From: an uncultured Oscillospiraceae bacterium | Lineage (GTDB): Bacteria > Bacillota > Clostridia > Oscillospirales > Oscillospiraceae | Reading direction: 5' to 3' | Length of the DNA: 64,000 bases | Assembly (NCBI GenBank): GCA_944382965.1 | Contig: CALWOA010000002.1 | Coordinates: 1 to 64,000 of the forward strand | Part shown: in pieces, positions 8,764 through 17,800 of the stretch | How positions within the stretch are numbered: position 1 is the stretch's first letter | How the letters are laid out: the number at the start of each line of letters is the position of its first letter | Program-made: the position numbers and the translations under genes | Notes under the pieces: model-generated | Databases searched by the model: none | Told to the model about the DNA's origin: nothing | The model's input: only the letters and a program-made list of their open reading frames with translations

Positions 8764-9873
8764 TTGAAAAGGATCGCATCTGCGCTGCTGATCTGTCTGC
8801 TGCTTGCAGGCTGCAGCAAACCGAAAGTCATGGAAACCCAGCCGGAAACCATTCTGCCCCAGGTTCAAACCGGTGACACCACCGCCCTGCGGCTGACCCA
8901 GGAATCCAATGTCCGCAAGGCCACCTATGAAGGAAAGGATGTTTATTCCGATTTTCTGGCCGCGGCGGAGCCTCTGTTTCTGATCCCCGGCCTGAAGCAG
9001 GTACTGACTCCCCAGGGAATCGCCGTATGCCCCACTACCGGAAGAACCTATATTTCCGCCTACAGTGTAGATGGAGTCCCCTCCGCTGTGATGGTCATGG
9101 AAGCACAGACCAACGAGCTTGTGGCGGAGTACTACCTGTACAATTCCGATGGGACGCCCTTTACCAGCCATGTGGGCGGTGTCTCCGTAACCGAAACCCA
9201 TATGTACCTGTCCGCGAAGCAGGAAAATGACGGTTCCTACCGCATTGCGGCCATTGCCCTGGCTGATCTGCCGGCAGAGGGCGCTCACAACATCACTCTG
9301 GAGGAAACCATTCCCATGGCCATGTCCCCCTCCATGATGAACTACTCCGGCGGCTATCTGTGGGTGGGCAACTTCTACTACCCCAAGGAGGACTACGGTC
9401 TGTCACCCAATATGAACTTCACCACCCCGGCTGCGGGCGGCAGCGAGTACGGATGCTACATTCTGGGCTTCAATATGAGCCGGGGCCATGCCCGGCTGCT
9501 TGGCGGCGGGGAATATCCGATGCCGGATGTGATCTTGGCAGCCCCCGACCGCATTCAGGGCATCACGCTTACCGCTGACAACCGCCTGGTGCTGAGCCAG
9601 TCCTACGGCAGAGCCAACGACTCTTCCCTGCTGATTTACGACCTGGAACTGAGGCAGGAACCCGATCTGACCCTGCCCCTCAACGGTCAGCACATTCCCG
9701 CTTTCCTGCTGGACGGAAACCGGCAGACCCATCAGATCAATGCCATCCCCATGTCCGAGGGCCTGGCAAATGCCCCGGACGGCCGGGTGCTGGTTCTCTT
9801 TGAATCCGGCGCCATCCGCTATGAAGACGGAAAGCACCGAACCAGCTACGTTTGGGCCCTGACGGTGAAGTGA
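8764..9873 (+). CDS. lipoprotein, possible beta-propeller, unknown function
   Basis: A 369-aa protein beginning at a TTG codon behind AAAAGGAGG. The leader MKRIASALLICLLLAGC is a lipoprotein signal with lipidated Cys17. The rest has repeated blade-like segments (PQGIAVCPTTGRTYISAY, MNYSGGYLWVGNFY, IQGITLTADNRLVLSQS) suggesting a surface beta-propeller. No catalytic motif is recognised. It is the last gene of the importer operon and may bind or sense the imported compound at the cell surface. Confidence 0.7.
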   Translation: MKRIASALLICLLLAGCSKPKVMETQPETILPQVQTGDTTALRLTQESNVRKATYEGKDVYSDFLAAAEPLFLIPGLKQVLTPQGIAVCPTTGRTYISAYSVDGVPSAVMVMEAQTNELVAEYYLYNSDGTPFTSHVGGVSVTETHMYLSAKQENDGSYRIAAIALADLPAEGAHNITLEETIPMAMSPSMMNYSGGYLWVGNFYYPKEDYGLSPNMNFTTPAAGGSEYGCYILGFNMSRGHARLLGGGEYPMPDVILAAPDRIQGITLTADNRLVLSQSYGRANDSSLLIYDLELRQEPDLTLPLNGQHIPAFLLDGNRQTHQINAIPMSEGLANAPDGRVLVLFESGAIRYEDGKHRTSYVWALTVK

Positions 9874-9910
9874 AGAAAACCGGATCGCCTGTGTCAGGGC
9901 AGATAAACAG

Positions 9911-10079
9911 TTAAGGTAATACCGCATAATGGAGCAAGTGCTTTCGGCGAGAGATTTGGCTTCAAGCGAAAGTGTGGAAAATGCGGGAATACTGGATGTA
10001 TTTCCCATTTTTCACACTGCACGATTGGGGCAAAAGATCCGGCGAAAGTCGCAGCTTCCATTGGGCGGTGTTGCCTTAA
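9911..10079. repeat. 169-bp MITE-like element with inverted ends
   Basis: The two ends are imperfect inverted copies of about 39 bp: one starts TTAAGGTAATACCGC and the other, read on the opposite strand, TTAAGGCAACACCGC, with matching AATGGA and CTTTCG blocks behind. A nested hairpin with GTGTGGAAAATG and a CATTTTTCACAC-like arm lies inside. No gene fits. This covers most of the 320-bp gap before the dehydrogenase gene. Confidence 0.65.
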
Positions 10080-10195
10080 GGTAAGGACTATTATGTGCTT
10101 ATCAGTTTTACTCAGCTGCCTGATAAACTGGAATTTGGCGGCTTGCTGACCGAGGCCGATATGCACAAATATTATTTTTGGGGAGGTTTACTGCA

Positions 10196-11314
10196 ATGAA
10201 AGTCAAAGAAACAAGACCCTTTGTTGACTGGGAACTGATCAATTCCTTTATGATTGACGTGTTCAAGGCGTATGGTGTTCCCGAGGAGGACGCAGCCATC
10301 TGTGCCGATGTGCTGCTGGAGTCTGACCGCCGCGGCATTGAGTCCCACGGCTGCAACCGGTTCAAGCCCATCTACTTAGACCGCATCAAGAACGGCACCC
10401 TGCTCCCTGTTACCAAGATTGACATTCTGAGGGAAACCCCCACCACCGTGGTCATGGATGCCAACAACGGCATGGGCATGGTTGCTTCCTACAAAATGAT
10501 GGAAATGCTGATTGAGAAGGCTAAGGTTTACGGCATGGCCGGCGGTGCCATCATGAACTCCACCCACTACGGTATCGCGGGCTACTGGACCACCATGGCG
10601 GAAAAGGCCGGCATGATCGGCATCTCCGGCACCAACGCCCGCCCCTCCGTTGCTCCCACCTTCGGCGTGGAACCTATGATGGGCACCAACCCCCTGACCT
10701 TTACCATGCCTACCGACGAAGAGTTCCCCTTCAACTTTGACTGCGCCACCTCCACCATCCAGAACGGCAAGATCGAGTTCTATGCCCGCAGCGGAAAGTC
10801 CACTCCTGCCGGCCTGACCGTCACCCGGGACGGCGGCACCATGACCGAGTCCGCTGAGATTTTGAAGCAGATGCGCGCCGGCAACTGTGCGCTGGCGCCT
10901 CTGGGCGGCCTGGGCGAAGAGACCGGCGGCTTCAAGGGCTACGGCTTCACTACCATCGTGGAAATCCTGTCGGCTGCTCTGTGCGGCGGTCCCTTCATGA
11001 AGGCTCTGAACGGCAAGGATGAGAACGGCAACAACTGCATGTACCATCTGGGTCACTTCTTCTTTGTCATCAACCCCGAGTTCTTCATGGGTCTGGACAC
11101 CTTCAAAAAAACCGCGGGCGGCATCTGTCGCGGCCTGCGGGAATCCGCCAAGGCTCCCGGTGCGGAGCGGATCTACACCGCCGGTGAGAAGGAGTACCTG
11201 TCCTGGCAGTTCCGAAAAGATAAGGGCGTACCGGTGGGTGAAGCGATCCAGAAGGAGTTCATCCAGCTTCGCGATGAGTGCGGCCTGGATTACAAATTTC
11301 CCTTTGAGGGTTAA
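10196..11314 (+). CDS. LDH2/MDH family NAD(P)-dependent oxidoreductase
   Basis: A 372-aa member of the lactate/malate/ureidoglycolate dehydrogenase family that is unrelated to classical LDH. DRRGIESHGCNRF near residues 46-58 is the family signature with the catalytic His, MVASYKMMEM and NSTHYGIAGYW follow in the cofactor region, and TNPLTFTMPT with FDCATST are further hallmarks. These enzymes oxidise 2-hydroxy acids such as malate, ureidoglycolate or sulfolactate; the substrate cannot be told here. The start at 10196 follows GGGGAGG. It is a single gene between two palindromic spacers. Confidence 0.88.
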   Translation: MKVKETRPFVDWELINSFMIDVFKAYGVPEEDAAICADVLLESDRRGIESHGCNRFKPIYLDRIKNGTLLPVTKIDILRETPTTVVMDANNGMGMVASYKMMEMLIEKAKVYGMAGGAIMNSTHYGIAGYWTTMAEKAGMIGISGTNARPSVAPTFGVEPMMGTNPLTFTMPTDEEFPFNFDCATSTIQNGKIEFYARSGKSTPAGLTVTRDGGTMTESAEILKQMRAGNCALAPLGGLGEETGGFKGYGFTTIVEILSAALCGGPFMKALNGKDENGNNCMYHLGHFFFVINPEFFMGLDTFKKTAGGICRGLRESAKAPGAERIYTAGEKEYLSWQFRKDKGVPVGEAIQKEFIQLRDECGLDYKFPFEG

Positions 11315-12004
11315 TGGGTTGGTTGGAAAGGCTGTATCAGATTTTCTGTGTGAATATCTGCAACAGCTTTCGTTTTGCAATGAATGCCCACAAGCCATTT
11401 TTCCTTTGTGGGTACTCATTTCAAAACGCATCTGGGATTCCAAAGGGATGACAGTTCCTTTGGCTCAGGGTCATCCAATAGGGGCGAGAGCGCCCTGTTG
11501 GCAGAGGATTCCAAAGGGGACAGCGGTCTCGCCTGCCGGCTCGGTCGGTGCTTCAAAGTGTCTGCGACACTTTGAGGTCGCCACTGGCGACCCGCACCCC
11601 TTGGCAGTGGTTTCCAAAGGCGGCGGCGCTGCCTTGGCGGGAGAAATCCAAAGGAGGGCAGAGCCTTCCGTGGCAGGAAGAATCCAATGAAACCGGCGGT
11701 TTCGTGGCACACGACTTTGCGCGCAAAGTCTAGTGTGTTATACCTTTGGCGACCGCTGACGCTGGAAAGGGGATGTTTCCTCACAGAACACAACCTTTCC
11801 AGTGGCAGCAGAACAGGCGGATTTTGGCGCGCCATGCGCTGAAATTCAGGATTTATCCCGGGGCATAATCCGCCTGTTCGGGTGTAGGTGATGTGGCGGA
11901 GCGGAGAGAATTTTGGCAGAAATTCTTGGAACGCAGCAGCATCACCGGGGGAGCCAAAGGGATATCAAGCCCCCGTCCCGCCGTAGCGACACTGCTCTCT
12001 CTCG
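11315..12004. repeat. 690-bp noncoding mosaic of short palindromes
   Basis: No gene is supported. Visible palindromes are AAAGTGTC/GACACTTT (11555-11573), GGTCGCC/GGCGACC (11576-11592), an 18-bp perfect palindrome GACTTTGCGCGCAAAGTC (11713-11730), GGAAAGG/CCTTTCC (11764-11800) and a pair of 13-bp arms GAACAGGCGGATT/AATCCGCCTGTTC (11811-11879). The phrase TCCAAAGG recurs about five times. This region is also the left border of the conjugative element, but no attachment core matching the right end is seen in it. Confidence 0.7.
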
Positions 12005-13221
12005 CTACTCCTCAAATGAAATCACCGTTTCTTTCGGCAGCTTCTCATTCTGACAGTTCAGAAGATATGATATCGCATATTTGTCAAAAGGCTGAGAGAT
12101 CATTTTGTCCCAGTCTGCCAGTCGGATGATCTCAGCCGTTTTGTTTTCAAAGTCAAACTGAATCTCGCCCCATTCGCCGTCGCTGTCTGCCTGATACAGG
12201 TAGGTTGCGGCGGTGATTTTTTCTTTTCGCTTTTTCAGAGATTTGCGTTTCAGCACGACTGTATGAAAGAGACCATCCTCAATCAGCAGCTGCGTCAGCT
12301 TTTGCACTGCTTTCTTGTAAGCCCGCTCCGCACCGCTGGCTGTGGAGCCTTCAAACATCGCCGCCAGATCCTCCCATGTGGGACGGCATCGCATGGGCAG
12401 CACACAGCGGCAGTCCATGCAGGCTGCCATGTGCCGCTCTATCAGAACCTGAGAACGGTAATCCAGTTTGTTATGTGCACGCTGGACAGCACCACCCCAG
12501 GAGCTGTCCCAGAGAATTGCACCGTAAGTACCGCCGGCATCCCGGCTCAAATCCTCACCATTGTCCTCTGTGATATACTCATCGAAATCCTCGCTGAATT
12601 CCTTGTCGTGCTCACGGAGAATGGTATCATAGATAGAAACGTTGCCCCGATTCTTGCGGGCTGCGGTGAGATAATCCTCCGCTGTCTTTTTGGTGCAGCC
12701 GGTTTTCTCCATAAATGCCGCAATGGTTTTCTTCCGGGAGTCCCTTGCCTTGTTGTAAAGCCACGCAATGCCCCGGATGGTTTTGTACTCGTCCAGATTT
12801 TTGAAGGAGCCGGATTCCTCATAGCGGCGGCAGTTGAGAATGGCGTTGCCGATATCATAGTAAGCGTAGGTCAGAAAGTCTGCCCCCTTTTCTGGATCAT
12901 ATCCCGGTAGGCATTCCATAATAGCTGCCACGCAGCTCAGTTTGTAATCCAGCAAGCGGCGTGGATCATAGCCGTAAAGTCCCTCCCGGTGAAAGAATCG
13001 GTAGATCCGTCCATTCAGAATCTTCTCAATGTGATGCAGATAAACGCAGAGATACAAAAGATTGTGCTCCCGGTTTGCCATCAAAATATATTCGTTGATA
13101 TCATCCACCTTCGGCGGCTCTGGCTCCAGTTGGAAGGCACGTTCAGCATCAAACCGGGTCAGATTCTTTTCGAGACACTGAAAACCATGTTTGGCGATGT
13201 ACCTTCCGCTAACTTAGGCAT
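12005..13221 (-). pseudogene. sigma-70-like element protein with 5' frameshift
   Basis: The long frame is open from 13213 to 12005 (about 400 codons) and reads VSGRYIAKHGFQCLEKNL and onward. FLTYAYYDIGNAILNCRR resembles sigma region 2, and a late segment around DLAAMFEGSTASGAERAYKKAVQKL resembles a region-4 helix-turn-helix. The only good ribosome site (AAGGAGG) stands before an ATG at 13221, which opens ATGCCTAAGTTAGC and is one base out of frame; one extra A would give MPKVSGRYIAKHG. So either the gene carries a 1-bp deletion, the sequence has an error, or an internal GTG at 13108 is used. Similar proteins sit at the recombination end of related elements. Confidence 0.6.
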
Positions 13222-13248
13222 GGGGCACCTCCTTCCTCTGTTTCAATA

Positions 13249-13605
13249 TTACAAAAGCGACCTGGCTTCCGCTTCCAAGGCATCCAGCTCCATCTCCTGA
13301 ATATAGTTTCCGTTGGCATAATCGACGCTGTTTTTTGATCGCTGCATTTTACCTTGAAGCACGCTCAGAATCCAAACCGCAAGCATGGGGATGCCCATAG
13401 GACTGAACAGGAACGCAATGGTCAGAAGAATCAAACCGTTCTTCGGGGAGTATGTTGCTAGCACCGCTACGCCGAGGATGGCAATGGTTCCGCTGACCAG
13501 CCGGAGAAGTATTCCCGAAAATGAGATCACGCCAATGCAGATCAGTGTGAAAAGGTCAATGACCAAAACCACAGGGGCGGTGAGGATTTTGAAGATCAGT
13601 TTCAT
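13249..13605 (-). CDS. small membrane protein, CD1845-like
   Basis: A 118-aa protein with two or three hydrophobic helices (VLVIDLFTLICIGVISFSGI, TIAILGVAVLATY, GLILLTIAFLFSPMGIPML) and an acidic C-terminus ending EAEARSLL. It resembles the short CD1845-type proteins that accompany mobilisation genes in Clostridia elements. AAAGGAGG precedes the ATG by 8 bp. In related elements a relaxase usually lies next to this gene and MobC, and it is missing here. Confidence 0.65.
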   Translation of the reverse strand: MKLIFKILTAPVVLVIDLFTLICIGVISFSGILLRLVSGTIAILGVAVLATYSPKNGLILLTIAFLFSPMGIPMLAVWILSVLQGKMQRSKNSVDYANGNYIQEMELDALEAEARSLL

Positions 13606-13648
13606 GTGCGCAGCCTCCTTTTTCTTTGTACTGTCATTATGCGGTATC

Positions 13649-13676
13649 TGCGTAATTCACGCAAGGATACGGCGGG
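13649..13676. other. candidate oriT hairpin
   Basis: The short gap behind mobC contains TGCGT-aattc-ACGCA (13649-13663) followed by AGGATACGGCGGG. A small inverted repeat with an adjacent conserved stretch next to a MobC gene is the usual layout of a transfer origin. I cannot confirm the nick site from sequence alone. Confidence 0.4.
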
Positions 13677-14015
13677 TCAGTTCAGTTTTGCGAGAGCGGC
13701 GAGAATATCCCGTGCCGCGTCCCACAGTCGTTCGTGGCTCTGCTGGAGGTCCTCCAAATCGGCATCGTAAATTCTGCCGGTTTCGTGGACGTGCTTGGTA
13801 AGCTGATTCAGATTGTTGCTGGAGTATCGCAACAGAGATACCATCTCCTTCAGCTCCGGCAGTTCCAGTTTGACCACATACCCGTCAATGGACATCTTTC
13901 TGAGAAATGCCGACAGGTTTGTGGTTCCGTACTGTGCCATTTTCTTATGGATCAGATCCAGCTCATCCTGCGTAACACGGAACCGCACCTCAATATTTCT
14001 TTTGCGCTTGGCCAT
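13677..14015 (-). CDS. mobC: MobC-like relaxosome protein
   Basis: A 112-aa protein opening MAKRKRNIEVRFRVTQDELD, a ribbon-helix-helix start typical of MobC/NikA accessory proteins that bind oriT and help the relaxase. The central TTNLSAFLRKMSIDGYVV is the usual MobC helix pair, and a coiled C-terminal half follows. It begins one base behind the DUF3849 stop, so the two are cotranslated. A relaxase gene would be expected immediately downstream and is not present. Confidence 0.85.
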   Translation of the reverse strand: MAKRKRNIEVRFRVTQDELDLIHKKMAQYGTTNLSAFLRKMSIDGYVVKLELPELKEMVSLLRYSSNNLNQLTKHVHETGRIYDADLEDLQQSHERLWDAARDILAALAKLN

Positions 14016-14016
14016 T

Positions 14017-14844
14017 TCAGCGCTCCTGTCCTTTCAACTTCGCCGAATGTTTCGGCGAAGTTGCTTTCGGCACCGTTTGCAGCTTTGCACGGACGGAGGG
14101 CTTGTGTGCTTTCTCCTGTTTCTGACAGTATTCTTGACGGATGGTGCTGAGAAACAGATTGGTCAGTCCCGGATGGCTGTTCACTACAAAGCTGGCGTTT
14201 CGGTCCGCACCCCATGCGTCGGGATTTTTCTGGATGGGGATGGTTTTTGCCCATTCCTTATTGCCGGGGGAAAACCGTGCGTCCCAGTCTTTCTGCTGGA
14301 CAGTATTTGCGAGGACATACAGCGTCCTGTCCAGTCCGAAGGCGTTCACGACCTGTGCTGCCGCCTGACTGTCCAGTTGATTGTCGTGATAATGCTCCCG
14401 GATGGCTGCTTCAATGGCTTCCTTGCAGGCGGCGTTGGCTTTGTTAGATGCCCGGTACTGTTCCAGCTCTCCATGCTCCTGAGCATAGCTGGCAGGATAG
14501 GGATACACCGGCGTTTCTCTGAGTGTACGGCGCTGTTCTTCCAGAAGCATATCCGCTCTGGATTCCAGACAGTCCCAGATCACATCCATATGGTCTGTCT
14601 CCCGCTTTTCAAAATCCTGGAACACATCTGTCAGTGGACTGGGGGATTTTATCAGAGCCTCTGCCTGGGCATCCGACAGATCGTGGTATTCCAGCGACAT
14701 CAGAATATCCTCCCGGATGGTGTATTCATAGGCGTGATTCAGAATCTCCTCCGGGGACTGACCTTTCAGCCAGTCCCGGAATTTCTCCTGTTCGGCAAAC
14801 ATCTTCTGATATAGTGCCGTGTTGCGTTCTTCGTTGGTCATCAT
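14017..14844 (-). CDS. DUF3849 domain protein
   Basis: A 275-aa soluble protein. The middle part (YAQEHGELEQYRASNKANAAC and GLDRTLYVLANTVQ, about residues 117-190) matches the DUF3849 pattern found in this element family. The C-terminus carries KPSVRAKLQ, a variant of the RPSVLxKL motif also seen in three other element proteins. Its start overlaps the stop of the giant helicase-methyltransferase, implying translational coupling. Function unknown. Confidence 0.8.
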   Translation of the reverse strand: MMTNEERNTALYQKMFAEQEKFRDWLKGQSPEEILNHAYEYTIREDILMSLEYHDLSDAQAEALIKSPSPLTDVFQDFEKRETDHMDVIWDCLESRADMLLEEQRRTLRETPVYPYPASYAQEHGELEQYRASNKANAACKEAIEAAIREHYHDNQLDSQAAAQVVNAFGLDRTLYVLANTVQQKDWDARFSPGNKEWAKTIPIQKNPDAWGADRNASFVVNSHPGLTNLFLSTIRQEYCQKQEKAHKPSVRAKLQTVPKATSPKHSAKLKGQER

Positions 14845-17800
14845 CGCACCTCCTCATGGCGTTTCTGCTTTTGGTTGTTTCTGATGGAAGCGGGCTGGCT
14901 GCGTAGCTTGTCCAGAACCGAGGGACGGGCAGATTTGGCGATGACCTGCTCCGTCTGTCCGCCCTTATTGGCATCCAGATTCAATTCCGCGTCCAGAAAA
15001 ATCAGCCGCGCGGTTTTGTCCCGCAGTTCCTCCTCAAAGGGGAAGGGCTTACCCAGCTCTGCTTTTGCCGCTTCCTGCTGGTGGCAGGTTTCATCCAACT
15101 GCGTCTGGAAGGCTTTCAACCGCTGGGGCATCTGCGCCAGAGCGTTATCCAGACGAATCAGATTTCCTCTGGGGTCGCTGCCCAAAATTGCCTGGTGTTT
15201 TAATCTTCCCTGCATGGTCAGCACATACTTTTTACCGAAATCCTCCAAAGTGACGGACATCTGGAAGCCCCGGTAGGTGCCAACCTCTACCTGGTCAAGC
15301 CCCGTAGCTTTCTTAGCCGCCTCGATCAGAGCGGCACCGGCGTTATCCTTGTCCGTCAGCTCGTCTGCCAGCACCGTCATGCCCGCAAAGCCGTCTGCCG
15401 GATGGGGGTGGGCTTCCAGCGTTTTCATATCCTCTTGAATCGCCTGGATGCAGCCCTTCAGCTTTTCAATCTGCTCCGGGAAGTGCCGCAGCAGACTATC
15501 CTCCAGCCGGTACTGTTTGCTCTTGTGGTCGGCCTTCATGATCTTCAGCCGGGAAACCTCCACATCCAAATCCATGCGCTCCTTGATCCGGGGATCACCG
15601 GCGCACAGGGCCTTGATTTCCGCAAAGGACAGCGCTACCTCATCCACATCATTGCAGGAACGCACCGGGGATTTGGAGGTCATGATCTGGGAAATGAACT
15701 TCTGCTTATTCTCCACGGTCTGCCACAAGAACGCATCGAAGGTCCCTTCCGTCACATAACGGAACACATGGACTTTCTCATTCTGATTGCCCTGACGCTC
15801 GATTCTGCCCTTGCGCTGCTGCAAATCACCGGGCCGCCAGGGACAATCCAAATCATGGATTGCCACAAGACGATCCTGCACATTGGTGCCCGCGCCCATT
15901 TTGGAGGTGCTGCCCAGCAGCACACGCACCTGCCCGGAGCGCACCTTGCCGAACAGCTCCTTTTTCTTGACCTCCGTGCTGGCATCGTGAATGAAGGCAA
16001 TCTGCTCTGCCGGAACGCCGCCGGAAATCAGTTTGGAGCGAATGTCATCGTAAACGGTGAAGGGAGCATTTTCCTCCACAGGGAGTGCGGCGGCTTCCAG
16101 CGGGCTGCCCGTAATGACAGCCTGTTTCGCTTTCGGCGCAGCCTGGGGCGTGGAAATATCGCAGAACACAAGCTGGGTCAGCTTGTCCGCCTTGCCGTCC
16201 CTCCAGACTTGCAGAATGTTGTCAACACACAGATTGACCTTGCTGCCTTCCTGATCTGGGAAATCGGGATTGATAATCCGCTGGTCAAGCCCCAGTTTCC
16301 GCCCATCCGAGGTCACTTTCAGCATATTGTCAATGGAGGGGTCTACGCTGCCGGAGTGGATAGCGGCGGCTCGCTCAGAAAGCTCCTGCACCAGCCCCTT
16401 CTGTACCTCCGTAGGCTTGGCAACCACATTGTGATACTCCACCTCCGGGACGGGCAGATGGAGTTGATCCGCGGTCTTGATGTCTGCCACTTCCTTAAAT
16501 AGATTCATCAGCTCCGGCAGATTGAAGAACCGGCTGAACCGTGTCCGGGGACGGTAGCCTTTTCCTTCAGGGGCCAGCTCCAAAGCGGTGACGGTTTCAC
16601 CGAACCGGGATGCCCAGCAGTCGAAGTGGGTCATGTGCATTTCTTCCAGACGGGCATACTGCAAATACCGCTGCATGGTGTATAATTCCGTCATACTGTT
16701 GCTGACGGGCGTACCTGTGGCAAAGACCACCCCACGGTTTCCGGTGAGTTCATCCATGTAGCGGCACTTGCCGAACATATCGCTGGATTTCTGCGCATCT
16801 GTGGTGGAAAGGCCGGCGACATTCCGCATTTTGGTGTAGAGGAACAAATTTTTATAATTGTGCGCCTCGTCTACAAACATACGGTCAACGCCCAGTTCTT
16901 CAAAGGTCACAACATCGTCTTTCTTATCGTCACCCCGCAGCTTCTCCAATCGGGACTCCAAACCGCGCTTGGTGCGCTCCAGCTCCTTGACGGTGAATTT
17001 CTCACCGCCGCTTTCCCGCAGCTCCGAAATGCCCATGGTGATCTCCGCAATCTGATCCTGCAGAAGCTTCTCCTGCCGTTGCTTGCTGATGGGGATTTTC
17101 TCAAACTGGCTGTGTCCGATGATAACCGCGTCATAGTCGCCGGTGGCGATCCGGGCGCAGAACTTCTTGCGGTTTTTGGTTTCAAAATCCCGCTGTTTCG
17201 TCACAAGGATATTGGCGGAGGGGTACAGCCGGAGAAATTCCGATGCCCACTGTTCTGTCAAGTGGTTGGGCACCACAAAGATGGACTTCTGACACAGGCC
17301 CAGCCGTTTGCTTTCCATGGCGGCGGCAACCATTTCAAAGGTTTTGCCCGCACCAACCTCGTGGGCAAGCAGGGTGTTACCGCCGTAGAGGACATGGGCG
17401 ATGGCGTTGCGCTGGTGTTCCCGGAGGGTGATTTCCGGGTTCATGCCAGCAAAAACAATGTGACTGCCATCGTATTCCCGTGGACGGATGCTGTTCATTT
17501 CCTCGTTGTACTGCCGGACCAGCGCCTGACGGCGTTCCGGGTCTGCCCAAATCCAGTCCTTGAACGCATCCCGGATGAGCTGCTGCTTCTGCGCCGCCAG
17601 CGTGGTCTCCTTGGCGTTCAGCACCCGCTTTTTCTTTCCGTCCGCGTCCTCAATGGTGTCAAACACCTGGACATCCCGGAGGTTCAGGGAATCTTCCAGA
17701 ATTTCATAAGCGCTGACATAATCCGTGCCGTAGGTGTTCCATGCAGCGACATCGTTGTAGGAAATCCGGGTTTTGCTGCTGATGCTCCATGCGGCGGTAT

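Noticed and set aside
11416-11835. Open frames of 60-220 codons in the palindromic region
   Set aside because: They lack ribosome sites, have Arg/Pro-rich composition and overlap inverted repeats in both directions.
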